DNA from: Terebella lapidaria
Taxonomy: Eukaryota > Annelida > Polychaeta > Terebellida > Terebellidae
Direction: 5' to 3'
NCBI GenBank assembly: GCA_949152475.1
Contig: OX424561.1
Coordinates: forward strand, 18,842,481-18,906,480
DNA: 64,000 nt
Shown: positions 21,606-33,208 of the stretch, piece after piece
Position numbering within the stretch: position 1 is the stretch's first letter
Layout of the letters: each line of letters begins with the position of its first letter
Program-made: the position numbers and the translations under genes
Notes under the pieces: model-generated
Database searches by the model: none
Told to the model about the DNA's origin: nothing
Seen by the model: the letters and a program-made list of their open reading frames with translations, nothing else

Positions 21606-22316
21606 GTGCTATGTTTATCATATTATTGAATATTAGAGATGTTTCCGGAGGCCCATCTGTGGTTTTCTGGGCCTTTTTCAAAATGGCCGCCGTCGAAAAT
21701 CTGGAAAATCATGTTTTGGGCTATATAATAACTCGGCTTCTATTGCACATAAAGACATGATTTTGGTGTCTATACCCATGTTTTTGATATTGGGGAATCC
21801 AATGGTGTCATTCCTGAGTACCTGGGACTGTTGGTTGCTTCAGAATTCAAAATGGCTGACAATGAAACCACCGAAAATCACATTTCTGACCATGGTGCCT
21901 CTGATATGTGAAGAAATCCTGGAATGAGGCCGGATTGTGGATGAAAACAATTCCATTCTCACATATCAGGCTCAGAACATAAGAAATAATTGAAAAAAAA
22001 TAGTCCCAAGATGGTTTGTTTTGAATTCCTAGATATTGCATTTTTCCTGTCACTTGGCCTAGTAAGAAGGTGAACAATGCATATGAACCATTATTTTGGG
22101 TATGTGGAAGCCAACATTATTAGTTATGCATGAAATGCAACACCATTTCCATTCCCAGAAAGGTAAAGTCCAACAAAAAATTATCCATAGGCGATTTTTA
22201 GAAGGAAAAGGCTTGAATATTCAGGGAGACGCTAGGGACTGGAAATGTCAACGGGACGGGACAAAGAGAAGCCTTTGGCGAAGAACTCTTTTTAACTGTG
22301 CCCTCGTGCACCATTT
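21606..22316. other. Unclassified non-coding stretch
   Basis: No gene is supported. The text around 21630-21900 (aaaatggccgccgtcgaaaatc, attcaaaatggctgac) is repeat-like. I found no second copy in the window. Confidence 0.3.
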
Positions 22317-25300
22317 ATTAGGGCATTTCGGCCCGAAATGCCCTTATGGTTTTGTCTGGTTTTTTTTTTTTTTTTCTTCTTTTTTTTTTACTTTCCGCCG
22401 TTTTGGTTTCCGATCAATAACTCGGGAACGCCTGAACGGATCTTGTCCAAATTTACACCACTGGTCAGAAATATTACATGGAAGACCCCTATTGTTTTGG
22501 AGGCGGCTCCGGGGTCCGTGAGGTCCGTGAGGATGAAATCAAGGTTGATTTCGAGACTTGGTTTCCGATCGATAACTCAAAAAGTATTCATGCAATGGCA
22601 AGTATTCTCTGCATGGGAGTTCATATACCACCAAGGAAGAACCCTATTGATTTTGGGATCACTCCGTCGAACGACCTTTGACCTAGAGCTCGGAAGAATT
22701 TTTGCTGATTCATCCTTGAGGCTTTCATGCATATCTCGGAAACGGTGCGTCGTAGAGCGAAACGGAGCTCAATTTCGGCCTCCTGGCACTAGACAAACTA
22801 GTCTAGGGGGTATCTTGGGTCGAAACGACCCCTGGTGTCGATATTTTTTTTCGCCGACTCGGCACTTCCTGTTTGGCCGTATCTCGGAAACGGTATGTCG
22901 TAGAGCGAAACGGAGCTCAATTTCGGCCTCATGGCACTAGACACACTAGTCTAGTGTGTATCTTGGGTCGAAACGACCCCTGGTGTCGAATTTTTTTTTC
23001 GCCGACTCGGCACTTCCTATCTCGGAAACGGTGCGTCGAAGAGCGAAACGGGGCTCAATTTCGGCCTCCTGGCACTAGACAAACTAGTGTAGGGGGTATC
23101 TTGGGTCGAGACGACCCCTGGTGCCGATTTTTTTTTTCGCCGACTCGGCACTTCCTGTTTGGCCGTATCTCGGAAACGGTGCGTCGTAGAGCGAAACGGA
23201 GCTCAATTTCGGCCTCCTGGCACTAGACAAACTAGTCTAGAGGGTATCTTGGGTCGAAACGACCCCTGGTGTCGATTTTTTTTTTCGCCGACTCGGCACT
23301 TCCTGTTTGGCCGTATCTCGGAAACGGTGCGTCGTAGAGCGAAACGGAGCTCAATTTCGGCCTCCTGGCACTAGACAAACTAGTCTAGAGGGTATCTTGG
23401 GTCGAAACGACCCCTGGTGTCGATTTTTTTTTTCGCCGACTCGGCACTTCCTGTTTGGCTGTATCTCGAAACGGTATGTCGTAGAGCGAAACAGAGCTCA
23501 ATTTCGGCCTCCTGGCTCTAGACAAACTAGTGTAGTGTGTATCTTCGGTCGAGACGTCCCCTGGTGTCGAATTTTTTTTTCGCCGACTCGGCACTTCCTG
23601 TTTGGCCGTATCTCGGAAACGGTACGTCGTAGAGCGAAACGGAGCTCAATTTCGGCCTCCTGGCACTAGACAAACTAGTCTAGTGTGTATCTTGGGTCGA
23701 AACGACCCCTGGTGTCGAATTTTTTTTTCGCCGACTCGGCACTTCCTGTTTGGCCGTATCTCGGAAACGGTACGTCGTAGAGCGAAATGGGGCTCAATTT
23801 CGGCCTCCTGGCACTAGACAAACTAGTCTAGGGGGTATCTTGGGTCGAAACGACCCCTGGTGTCGATTTTTTTTTTCGCCGACTCGGCACTTCCTGTTTG
23901 GCCGTATCTCGGAAACGGTGCGTCGTAGAGCGAAACGGAGCTCAATTTCGGCCTCCTGGCACTAGACAAACTAGTCTAGTGTGTATCTTCGGTCGAGACG
24001 ACCCCTGGTGTCGAATTTTTTTTTTCGCCGACTCGGCACTTCCTGTTTGGCCGTATCTCTGAAACGGTGCGTCGTAGAGCGAAACGGAGCTCAATTTCGG
24101 CTTTTGGCACTAGACAAAGTAGTCTAGTGTGTATCTTGGGTCGAGACGACCCCTGGTGTCGAATTTTTTCTCGCGGACTCGGCACTTTCTGTTTGGCCGT
24201 ATCTCGGAAACAGTGCGTCGTAGAGAGAAACGGAGCTCAATTTCGGCCTCCTGGCACTAGACAAAGTAGTCTAGTGTGTATCTTGGGTCGAGACGACCCT
24301 GGTGTCGATTTTTTTTTCGCCGACTCGGCACTTCCTGTTTGGCCGTATCTCGGAAACGGTGCGTCGTAGAGCGAAACGGAGCTCAATTCCGGCCTCCTGG
24401 CACTAGACAAACTAGTCTAGTGGGTATTTTGAGTCGAGACGACCCCTAGTGTCAAATTTATTTTCGCCGACTCGGCACTTCCTGTTTGGCCGTATCTCGG
24501 AAATGGTGCATCATACAGGGATACGGAGCTCAATTCCGGCCTTCTGGCACTAGACAAACTAGTCTAGTGGGTATTTTGGGTCGAGACCGCCCCTGGTGTC
24601 GAATTTATTTTCATCGACTCGGCACTTCCTGTTTGGCTGTATCTCGGAAATGGTGAGTCGTAGAGCGAAACGGAGCTCAATTTCAGCCTCCTGGCATTAG
24701 ACAAACTAGTCTAGGGGTATCTTGGGTCGAAACGACCCCTGGTGTCAATTTTTTTTTTTGCCGACTCGGCACTTCCTGTTTGGCCGTATCTCGGAAACGG
24801 TGCGTCGTAGAGCGAAACGGAGCTCAATTTCGGCCTCCTGGCACTAGACAAACTAGTCTAGTGTGTATCTTGGGTCGAGACGACCCCTGGTGTCAATTTT
24901 TTTTTCGCCGACCCGGCACTTCCTGTTTGGCCTTATCTCGAAAACGGTGCGTCGTAGAGCGAAACGGAGCTCAATTCCGGCCTTATGGCACTAGACAAAC
25001 TAGTCTAGTGGGTATTTTCGGTCGAGACGACCACTAGTGTCGAATTTATTTTCGCCGACTCCGCACTTCCTGTTTGGCCGTATCTCGGAAATGGTGTGTC
25101 GTAGAGCGAAACGGAGCTCAATTCCGGCCTCCTGGCACTAGAATAACTAGTCTAGAGGGTATCTTGCATCGAGACGACTTCTGGTGTCGAATTTTTTTTG
25201 CCGACTCAGCATTTCCTGTTTGCCATATCTCAGAAACGGTCCGTCGTAGAGCGAAACACAAAGATGCCTAAGGACGGGGTATGTCACTTAAACTTTGACC

Positions 25301-25415
25301 ACGGACAGATTCAGAGTCATTATGGTTCTAGACGCGGTCTCTTAGGTAAATGTTAGGTAGGAATAGAACTCACACGAAATGCCCCAAGGCATCTTCAGGC
25401 CTTGACGTCTAGTTT
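22317..25415 (+). mobile_element. Hairpin-headed element R2, complete-looking copy with large 148-bp array
   Basis: The head is a near-perfect palindrome (agggcatttcgg / cccgaaatgccct, about 22320-22345), then atggttttgtctgg, a T-rich tract and ctttccgccgttttgg. A unique body follows (aataactcgggaac, ggcggctccggggtccg). The tandem array is next, and the end is ccaaggcatcttcaggcc...gacgtctagt (25382-25413), a short hairpin followed by CTAGT. Helitrons typically end in a hairpin plus CTRRT and insert without target duplication. That fits, but no Rep/helicase is present, so the class is inferred. Confidence 0.65.
22730..25255 (+). repeat. Tandem array of about 17 units of 148 bp
   Basis: The period is 148 bp: the same point recurs at 23159 and 23307, and at 23602 and 23750. 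Each unit has ggccgtatctcggaaacgg, the core GTGCGTCGTAGAGCGAAACG, caatttcggcctcctggcac, actagacaaactagtctag, ttgggtcgaaacgacccc and a T-run before cgccgactcggcacttcctg. The central units are nearly identical and the outer units more worn, as expected of arrays homogenised from the middle. Open frames across the array arise because the units contain few stops. They are not genes. Confidence 0.9.
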
Positions 25416-25949
25416 TTAATGTGATCGTACAGTGCTTCATGTCTGACCTATTCATCTGTACGTCACGTGGGTGACCGACAATTCAATTGTAAATTGATGA
25501 TCTCATGTATAAAAATCTTCATTTATTCACGTCCGAGTTGATCTTTAATTTTAACTTTGATCATTGCTTGAGTAAGCGGCCGGTAAGCTACGGAGTGATG
25601 AAACGAAAATAGCGGAACACCTTTTGTGGCGGCTCTCGAATCACAACAAGCGGGAGTTAGGAAACGATCTGAAAGAAGAGTTGTTGGGTAGACAAAAACA
25701 AACAAGAAAGAGCTACAACACACACAAACGCCACATTACAAACCCAATATATACGGTATACACGTTTTTGAAGTGTTCTAGCTTCTAGGAGTTTACCAAT
25801 ATATCCCATTTTGGAAGAAAATTATTTATGGTGATTTTTTAGGCTGGAAATGGCACAAAACAGATAGTGACTTGAGTTTGAGGCGGAAAAATTAGCCCAA
25901 CGTCTGAGAAAGGATACCGGAAAAATGTACAGTGTCAGACATACAATTT
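25416..25949. other. Non-coding stretch, nothing assigned
   Basis: No supported gene or complete element. A short segment near 25890-25945 (aattagcccaacgtctgagaaagg) resembles worn reverse heads of the hairpin-headed families. Confidence 0.3.
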
Positions 25950-27260
25950 TTAGGTTACCGCACCTATGGTTTGTTAAACTATTGTCGTGGCGTTGTGCCC
26001 GATGTCCGTTCATCTGTCATCTGTTCACATTTCTTTAAAGTTTACAGTCTAATCTTTCTGAAAATTTGGGAAAAGATATCTTAAAACAATTCAACAAGGA
26101 GGTATTTTAAATTTTTGGATTTTTAAATTTTTTTTCAAAATGCGGCCGTTTTCGTCCAAAAACGCTCAATTTTGAAATTTGGCAACATTTTCTCGAAAAC
26201 TGTCTGATCAGCTTTGAGAGTTTTGTTTAAACAAATTCACCTTATGTACATTTGTGTTGTGTATAAGTTTGCGAGTGGTGGCCATTTTAATTTTTTTTTT
26301 GAAGGGTCGGTAAAAAGTTTTTTCCCCAGCTCTCATTATATCCATTTTGGGCTATTTCTAGACAAAACGAAATTGTTATCCTTTGAAAACGAAATCGGAT
26401 CTTTTTAGGGTTTCCGTATCTGTTTTCACTTTTAACTTCCGGTTGGAAAACTTTTCAGTACGCTGGTCAATCGTGCGCATCTGAACATCAAACTTGCACA
26501 TGACGTTGAACAATCGAACTCTTTGTGAACCTACCCAAATTCATGATCTTCACCTCTTTTTTCTAACTACTCTTATTCACTTTATAATGGGAGCTGCCAC
26601 CAATGTACTCATAGATTGCCTGAAGATAGAGCTTAGTTATTGGTACTTTAAAATAAGAAGTCATATATATATAGCGGTTTGTGTGGTGACCTTGAAATTG
26701 ATATTTGATGACCTTGAAAGGTCAAAATAGCCACTTTTGGGTAAGAAAATGCCCAAGTTTGCTCCTATAGACGAAATACTTGTAGATAGAGCGTATGTTT
26801 GCATTATGTGCATATAGGAAGTCGGGAAATTTTATTAACTACTCGTATTAATGACCTCGAGCTTGACCTCGGATGACGTTCGAGTGTTAGATGTCTGAAT
26901 GGAATGGGTAAATTGGCCGCTGAGGCTTAAACACATGCACCTAGAGACTAGGAGTGTATAACAAGCTTATAAGAAGTCATATACAGTGTAAATCTCAAGG
27001 TCTGGAATGAGTAAATTGATCTGTGTAAATTGGCCTCTACAAACAAAAATACACGTTAATAGAGCATATAATTTCGTTTTATGAACATAGAAAAAAAGTC
27101 ATATGCAGTACACCTAATTGTGACATTGTGTCGAAATCATACATCACCTGCAATGTTTAAAACCAAAATTGGCCGGTAACTTATCTAGTAATTTTTCATT
27201 TAAATTACTTGAACATATCATATCCACTAAAGGTCAAATTCAAGGTCACCAAGAGAACCA
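25950..27260 (+). mobile_element. Worn R1/R3-like hairpin-headed element
   Basis: The head aggttaccgcacctatggtttgttaaactattgtcgtggcg (25953-25994) is a degraded R1 head. The body matches the order of R1/R3 (acattttctcgaaaactg, gtggccatttta, gaagggtcgg). From about 26690 there are degenerate units of about 120-125 bp with tgaccttgaaa, aaaggtcaaa and cttgtagatagagc-type text. It is older than the copies at 2785 and 33209. Confidence 0.5.
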
Positions 27261-27365
27261 CCCGATGTGACTGCCAACAGTACATATAATGCTCATTTTA
27301 CAAATCTACAGGTACATCTACAAGCATTCTCTCTGCTTCGGTCAATTTACATTATTCACGTTGAG

Positions 27366-27915
27366 TGTTACCTGAACGATTACCACTACAGGTCCTCTTA
27401 TGTCAAGTTCAAAAGATATTCCAAATACGACTTCCTGGCACAAACTTGAGTGTATGTGTAAACGTTTCCGTTCCAGAGACCACACGGGGGTCAAGCGAAC
27501 CTGAATTATTATGAAGAACATTGGCGCGCTTGAATTATTTGGAGTGGGGGCACAAACCTGAAGTGTATGTGTAAACGGTTCCGTTCCAGAGACCACACGG
27601 GGGTCAAGCGAACCCGAATTATTGTATCCCCCGAACAAAGTGTTACCTGAACGATTACCACTACAGGTCCTCTTATGTCAAGTTCAAAAGATATTCCAAA
27701 TACGACTTCCTGGCACAAACTTGAGTGTATGTGTAAACGTTTCCGTTCCAGAGACCACACGGGGGTCAAGCGAACCTGAATTATTATGAAGAACATTGGC
27801 GCGCTTGAATTATTTGGAGTGGGGGCACAAACCTGAAGTGTATGTGTAAACGGTTCCGTTCCAGAGACCACACGGGGGTCAAGCGAACCCGAATTATTGT
27901 ATCCCCCGAACAAAG
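27366..27915 (+). repeat. Perfect-looking 275-bp tandem duplication
   Basis: 27366-27640 is repeated at 27641-27915, identical by eye. Each copy contains two shorter related repeats (gtgtatgtgtaaacg..ttccgttccagagaccacacgg). The break lies within the R4 head: copy 1 stops at cccccgaacaaag, and copy 2 continues into the full head. So the duplication happened after the R4 insertion. Confidence 0.8.
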
Positions 27916-28790
27916 TTCGGCGGATACTATGGATTTGGCTTCGTCGTCCGCGTCCGCGTCCGCAGAGATTTTCTTGTGAACGCGCTACAGGCCGCAATTC
28001 TCACCCGATCACCATTATTTTTTGCAGGCACATATATTATGGTAAGATCCCGACACCAATCGATTTTGGTTGCCGTGGCAACTGAATTGGTCGTTTGGGG
28101 ACACATTTTGCATTGAAAACAGCCTGTTTGAGACACATGGCTTGTGAACGCGCTACAGGCCGCAATTCTCACCCGATCACCATTATTTTTTGCAGGCACA
28201 TATATTATGGTAAGATCCTGACACCAATCGATTTTGGTTGCCGTGGCAACTGAATTGGTCGTTTGGGGACACATTTTGCATTGAAAACAGCCTGTTTGAG
28301 ACACATGGTTTGTGAACGCTCTACAGATGGCAATTTTTGACAAATCTCGATAATATTTGGAAGTGTTGTTGGGTATGGAGCGTTTTTAGGGTCAATATTC
28401 ATTGACATGCATTGTAGATTTTCTTGTTGCGATTGATTATTTCAATCGCAAAATTCTTTATTCCACATTACTATTTCTAAACTTTCTGTGTCGAATTTAC
28501 ATATTCCTACTGCATAGTTCTAACTTCCATCTCCTTGCTGCTTACTTCCAAGTTCTCACTGGTACTTTCTCAAGGCTTGATTCATCATGCCAAATTCTAA
28601 CACCTTTGTTTATGCAAACTATCAAATAACAAATAGCATCTGACACAATGCATATGAAACTTCGCACATTCCATTTAGAATAAAGCACATCGCACGAAGA
28701 ACAAAGCACAACGAATGAAGGATTTCATGTGTCAAAATTACTACTGCACTATTATGACGACGGACGGCGCTGCGGGTCGAGTGGCCACAT
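27899..28790 (+). mobile_element. Hairpin-headed element R4, with 168-bp tandem units
   Basis: The head is gtatcccccgaac/gttcggcggatac, then atggatttggc and a cgtccg tract (27945-27962). The block starting ttgtgaacgcgctacagg occurs at 27974, 28142 and 28310, a period of 168 bp, with the third unit partial. The tail half (28358-28790: tatggagcgtttttagggtc...cgcaaaattctttattcc...) is repeated inverted at 32112-32515. No coding capacity. Confidence 0.65.
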
Positions 28791-28863
28791 TGTGAATGAG
28801 AAACTGAAGACTCCCGGATGAAGGAAAAAACATGGTTTGATGGACCGCTGGTCCGATGCTGTA

Positions 28864-29400
28864 TTTTTAGCTTACCGTCCCATGGCCCGATAAGCTATTG
28901 GCGTGGTTTTTCGTCCGTCGTCCGTCCGGGAAAACTTCCGGGGTTTAGGGACTTGAAAAAGCTGAAAATAGCCCAACTCACTTTTTATGAGGAGACGTAT
29001 ATTTAGGGGATTATTTTGGGGATAAGGGGCTCACACGGGAGAGGAAATTTAACATGGTGAAAGCCCTTTAACCTAAACATTTGGTACGTTCGTCCGTCGT
29101 CCGTCCGGCAAATAACATTTTTTTTGCCTTGATGAATTTTTTTTGAAAATTTACTGAAACATTCCTTGGGCTAATACCCTGAGACCAAGGATCCTTGCTG
29201 AGACGTTTTGTTTTCGCTTATTTTTTCAATCGTTTTTGCCGATTTGGCGGCCATTTTTTATGAAAAGTGGCTGCATTTGGACTTTTATGGCCTTTTTCTC
29301 GAAAACTGTCTGATCAGTTTGAGATTTTTGTTTCAAGACATCTCCCTCATGTACATCAATGGCAAGTTTCATTGCCCGTGAATCGCCGGTCTGCATGTGG
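28864..29400 (+). mobile_element. Hairpin-headed element R3, partial
   Basis: The head is ttagcttaccgtcccatggcccgataagctattggcgtgg, followed by ttcgtccgtcgtccgtccgg. A second CGTCC tract at about 29090-29108 and the blocks ccgatttggcggccattttt and ctgtctgatcagtttgag match 20680-20880. The end is not clear. It may be truncated near 29400. Confidence 0.5.
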
Positions 29401-29404
29401 CAGC

Positions 29405-30245
29405 CTTGTGGGACCCTTCAGCAGGCCCCAGACCCCCGGCCCAAATGTGCGGCTTCCCTTCTACAGTTTTTTTACAAACTTTTCAGGAAGTAGTGATCGA
29501 TGAATCTTTGAGTGCAATTTATTCCCAGGATAGGGCACAATATAAAGGATCTGGATTCTGGGGCCCTTGAGCGGGCCCCAGACCCCACGCCGTATAATGT
29601 TGGACCCCCCTCTTTTCGAAATCCTGGTTCCGCCCCTGAAATCACTGTACCGCTCTTAGTTTCATGTATTTCGAATACTTAGTACTCAATTTGGCGGAAA
29701 ATACAAAAACACGTTTTAACATGTTTATTGTGGACACTTGTATTTTATATATTACTAAGAAGTGTCACCATTATTGCCAAGTAATTGAAAATAGATATGC
29801 ATGTCAGTATCTGTATACATAAGGAACAACATATTGTATTCTCTGACTTATTTTGGAAGAACTTCACATACAATTTATACTCGCCTTTGATCATTTATCT
29901 ATGAAAATAAGTTGAATTTTCACATGCATATATTTTATGGTTTATGTCAAATTACAACTGAATGCATACCAGTGTACAGTATAAATATTTGATTACAAAA
30001 CTGGTTGTACTTGTAGGCATAACTGTTGAGTTGTCAGGGTAATATATACCCAGAATAGGGCTAGAATGCACCAGCAAACGCCAAAAAGCATTTGGCTTTT
30101 GAGCGGGTCGCCTTGAGCGGGCCCCAGACCCCCCACCACTTGGGACTCGCTGCGCTCGTGCCTCGTTTCGCCAGGACCATACATTAAATTTAATTTTTTT
30201 GCCCCCCCCCCCCTTCTTCTGGGATTTCTAGATACGCCCCTGGTA
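29405..30245 (-). mobile_element. Fragments of a DNA element with CAGGGGCG ends (two copies)
   Basis: Read on the minus strand, caggggcggaaccagg (ends near 29637) and caggggcgtatctag (ends near 30242) are each followed by a purine-rich tract and the segment ggggtctggggcccgctcaag (about 29560-29590 and 30105-30130). Such CAGGGGCG ends are common in cut-and-paste DNA transposons of invertebrates. Only terminal pieces were identified, with AT-rich sequence between them. Confidence 0.45.
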
Positions 30246-32110
30246 CTAGTGTATCTACTGTACTCACGAGTTGGTATCATGTCAAATTAACGGCATGAAG
30301 AAATTATGATCGGAGAGATCATCATATTTAGCCTTGAAAAAGATAGCCACCAGTTTCCTGAGAATTTTTTTTTCACATCTCAATTATCACTGTCCGTTCT
30401 CAAGTTATGACCATTTTGTGTAGCCTATGTTAATTTCAGGCCTATGTCGTGATAATATTTGCACCTAATAAGTGTATTAATATATTATAATTAGTATTCA
30501 TGACGTCACATCGAAAATTGATTTTAATGACCAAAGAAATCTTATTAATAGGCTCATATTAATCATCTCTCACTAGAATCACTATTCTGTAATTTACAGG
30601 GCAGGGTGCGGGAATTCATTGTGGCCTGTGCTCAGCTGTTGGTCGCGCCAAAAATTCACGTGACCAATGATAAGGGAGGTCTTAGTTTCTCATTCATCAT
30701 AGGGCTACGTGCGGCCAGCGCTTCCTGTCGTCATAATGTTGCAGTAGTAATTTTGTCCACAACAATTACTACTGTATCACAAGTATAACGCCATGTTTTT
30801 AGAAAAACATGGCAGAAAACCCGGCCCTTTTATATTTACATGTTTTCTATGGACTCACAATACTGAATGTCGAGTTCACATTGTAAGAAGATGTCCCATA
30901 AAACTTGGGTACACATTTTATTTCCATATGAATAAGTCATACCGATATGTATGCAGTTCATATAGAAAGTCAGACAATCAGTCACATCAAAGTAAATGAT
31001 ATGGGAAATTGTGTTGAAATTGTGTGCATCCTCAGCCAATTCATCTCCCCCAAGTCTATTTAGATGTACTGTATCTTTGTCAGATACCAAGATTGCTAGC
31101 CGGGCTCTGTTAAAAACATCCCACTGAATTCCAGTTCCATAAGTCGCCCCAGAACTCTGAACCTTCTAGTTTAAAATCCCGCATTACCAATATCCTCCAA
31201 ACATCACTATGGGTATACACAAAGCGCCTTTATAATCTTCTTAACACTTTCCGCAATCTGGTCGGGTCTAACCCCTTCCCGTAGATATGCAAGAAAATTA
31301 TCGATAGGGCATAACAGCCTATCATGAATGATGCACAAAAACGAATTTCCACTCCCTTTAAATATTCATAAACAGGTGGCAGGATTTGATGAATACGTTT
31401 AGGCCTATTACAATTAATAGATGTGTAGTTTCTGCACCCTAGGCCCCTGGGAATAATAAAATTATATAATAGGGTTCATATAAAATAGGAAAATTATGCT
31501 TTTATTAGCTAATTATTTCAACGACTGGTGTACTGTAAAAGCTCGGCTTCCTCACGGTGGTCTTGGCTATTTAATGCGGTCGCGCTTGTAAAGCAATTTT
31601 CATGCTTCACATTCATTATGCTATAGACTAAGCTCATTGCCAACAAATAATCCCCAGTGATATCCAGAGAAGTAGCCTAATAGGCCTGATACAATGAAAT
31701 CAATTCGGAAAGAGAATTTCAAACTATTGTCTGAAATTATTACAACTAATGTATCACTGTCCATCGCTGCAATACAACATATTTCTACTGGTTACGTGTT
31801 GGCGTAGTAATATAGGTAATTATAGTAATTAAACCAGGTCAGACTTATGCGAGTTCCAAGATAACTGGTAGGAGATTCGGTAATTGCACTTGCGCATACC
31901 AGCCGCAAACTAATTCAAAACAGCGCTCTCCATTGTCATGCAATTACTGTTATTAATACATTAAAGCAAGCAGTGTTTTTCGATCAGTTTAACGGGATGT
32001 ACCGGGTTTTATCGCAAATTTGCGAAACCCACACCAGTGTATGCTGAATCTAAGAGAGTCGTCCGGAGAAATCGGAAGACAGGAGATACATAGGGTGAGG
32101 TCAACGACAA
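30246..32110. other. Intergenic stretch, nothing supported
   Basis: AT-rich, with short open frames only. I found no domain, no splice-flanked conserved exon and no complete repeat. Less AT-rich patches at 30600-30730 and 31880-31940 were read on both strands without a match to anything I know. Confidence 0.3.
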
Positions 32111-32111
32111 T

Positions 32112-32515
32112 CACATATACCCGGCCCTGAGGGGCCGGGAATTATGACGACAGGCGGCGCTAACCGCCGAGTGCTTCGTTCGTTGTGCGTTGTTCATCAT
32201 GCGATATGCTATATTCTATTCTAAGTTCCATATGCATTGTGCCAGATGCGATTTGTTTTTGATAGTTTGCATGGCCAACGGTGTTAGAATTTGACATGAT
32301 GAATTAAGCATTGAGAAAGTATTAGTGAGAAATTGGAAGTATGCAGCAAGGAGATGGAAGTTAGAACTATGCAGTAAGAATATGTAATTTCGACACAGAA
32401 AGTTTAGAAATAGTAATGTGGAATAAAGAATTTTGCGGTTGAAACAATCATTCACAACAAGAAAATCTACAAAGCATGCCAATGAATATTGACCCTAAAA
32501 ACGCTCCATAGTTGG
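32112..32515 (-). mobile_element. R4 tail half, inverted copy
   Basis: The reverse complement of this stretch matches 28358-28790 (tatggagcgtttttagggtc, tagattttcttgttg, ttctttattccacatta, and so on) at roughly nine bases in ten. Its end carries a hairpin, cccggccc ctc agggccggg (about 32120-32140), that the copy at 28790 lacks. This hairpin is probably the true 3' end of the R4 family. Confidence 0.6.
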
Positions 32516-32699
32516 GAAGGGCTGTCACACGAAACCAATCGTTTTTTAGAATGATCATATAAATAAAAATATGTTAACAGCCTAACTTATTACAGAATTT
32601 TGAAATATCCATTTTAACATGTACGATCATTCCAATAGCCTGTACAATGGAAGGTAATGACACTGGTTTCTTGTTCAGAATGGAGAACTGAAGTTTCCA

Positions 32700-33208
32700 G
32701 TGAAAACAGGACAATATTACTGAATAAGTTAACATTAGTTTTACTAGTTAAGTCTATTATTGTCCACAATAAAAATAGTTAAGACGAGAAACGTTTATTA
32801 TTAAGCTCAACAAGGTAAAGGTTTTGTCCAGTACATATTTCATGGGTGTAACTGAATAAGTTAACATTATTTTTAATAGTTAAGTCTATTATTGACCACA
32901 ATAAAAATATTTAAGACAAGAAATATTTATTATTAACCTCAACAAGGTAAATGTTTTGCCCAGTACAAATTTCATTGGTGTAACCGAATAAGTTAACATT
33001 ATTTTCACTAGTTAAGTCTATTATTGACCACAATAAAAATAGTTAAGTCTATTATTGACCACAATAAAAATAGTTAAGATGAGAAATATTTATTAATAAG
33101 CTCAACAAGGTGAAAGTATGTCCAGTACAGATTTCATGGGTGTACTGAATAAGTTAACATTATTTTTACTAATTTAGTCTATCATTGACCATGTTGACCA
33201 CAATAAAA
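32700..33208. repeat. AT-rich satellite of about 120-125 bp, left part
   Basis: The units contain gttaagtctattattgacca, caataaaaatagttaagac, ctcaacaaggtaaagg and tgtaac.gaataagttaac. About four units precede an inserted R1 element, and the array resumes at 34632. One unit has an internal duplication near 33020-33075. Confidence 0.75.

Noticed and set aside
22730-25255. CRISPR-like array
   Set aside because: Whole 148-bp units repeat without unique spacers, and the DNA is clearly animal. This is a satellite.
22730-25255. CENP-B box in the conserved core of the 148-bp unit
   Set aside because: The core contains GGAAACGG but lacks the full CENP-B consensus, so a centromeric reading is not supported.
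22338-25271. Runs of open frames of 65-200 codons with the repeated motif VERNGAQFRPPGTRQ
   Set aside because: They are translations of the 148-bp tandem unit. They shift with the array, appear in several phases and occur wherever the array occurs, so they are not genes.
32112-32145. Bacterial-type terminator hairpin
   Set aside because: The GC-rich hairpin belongs to the end of an R4 element in animal DNA and is not next to any gene.
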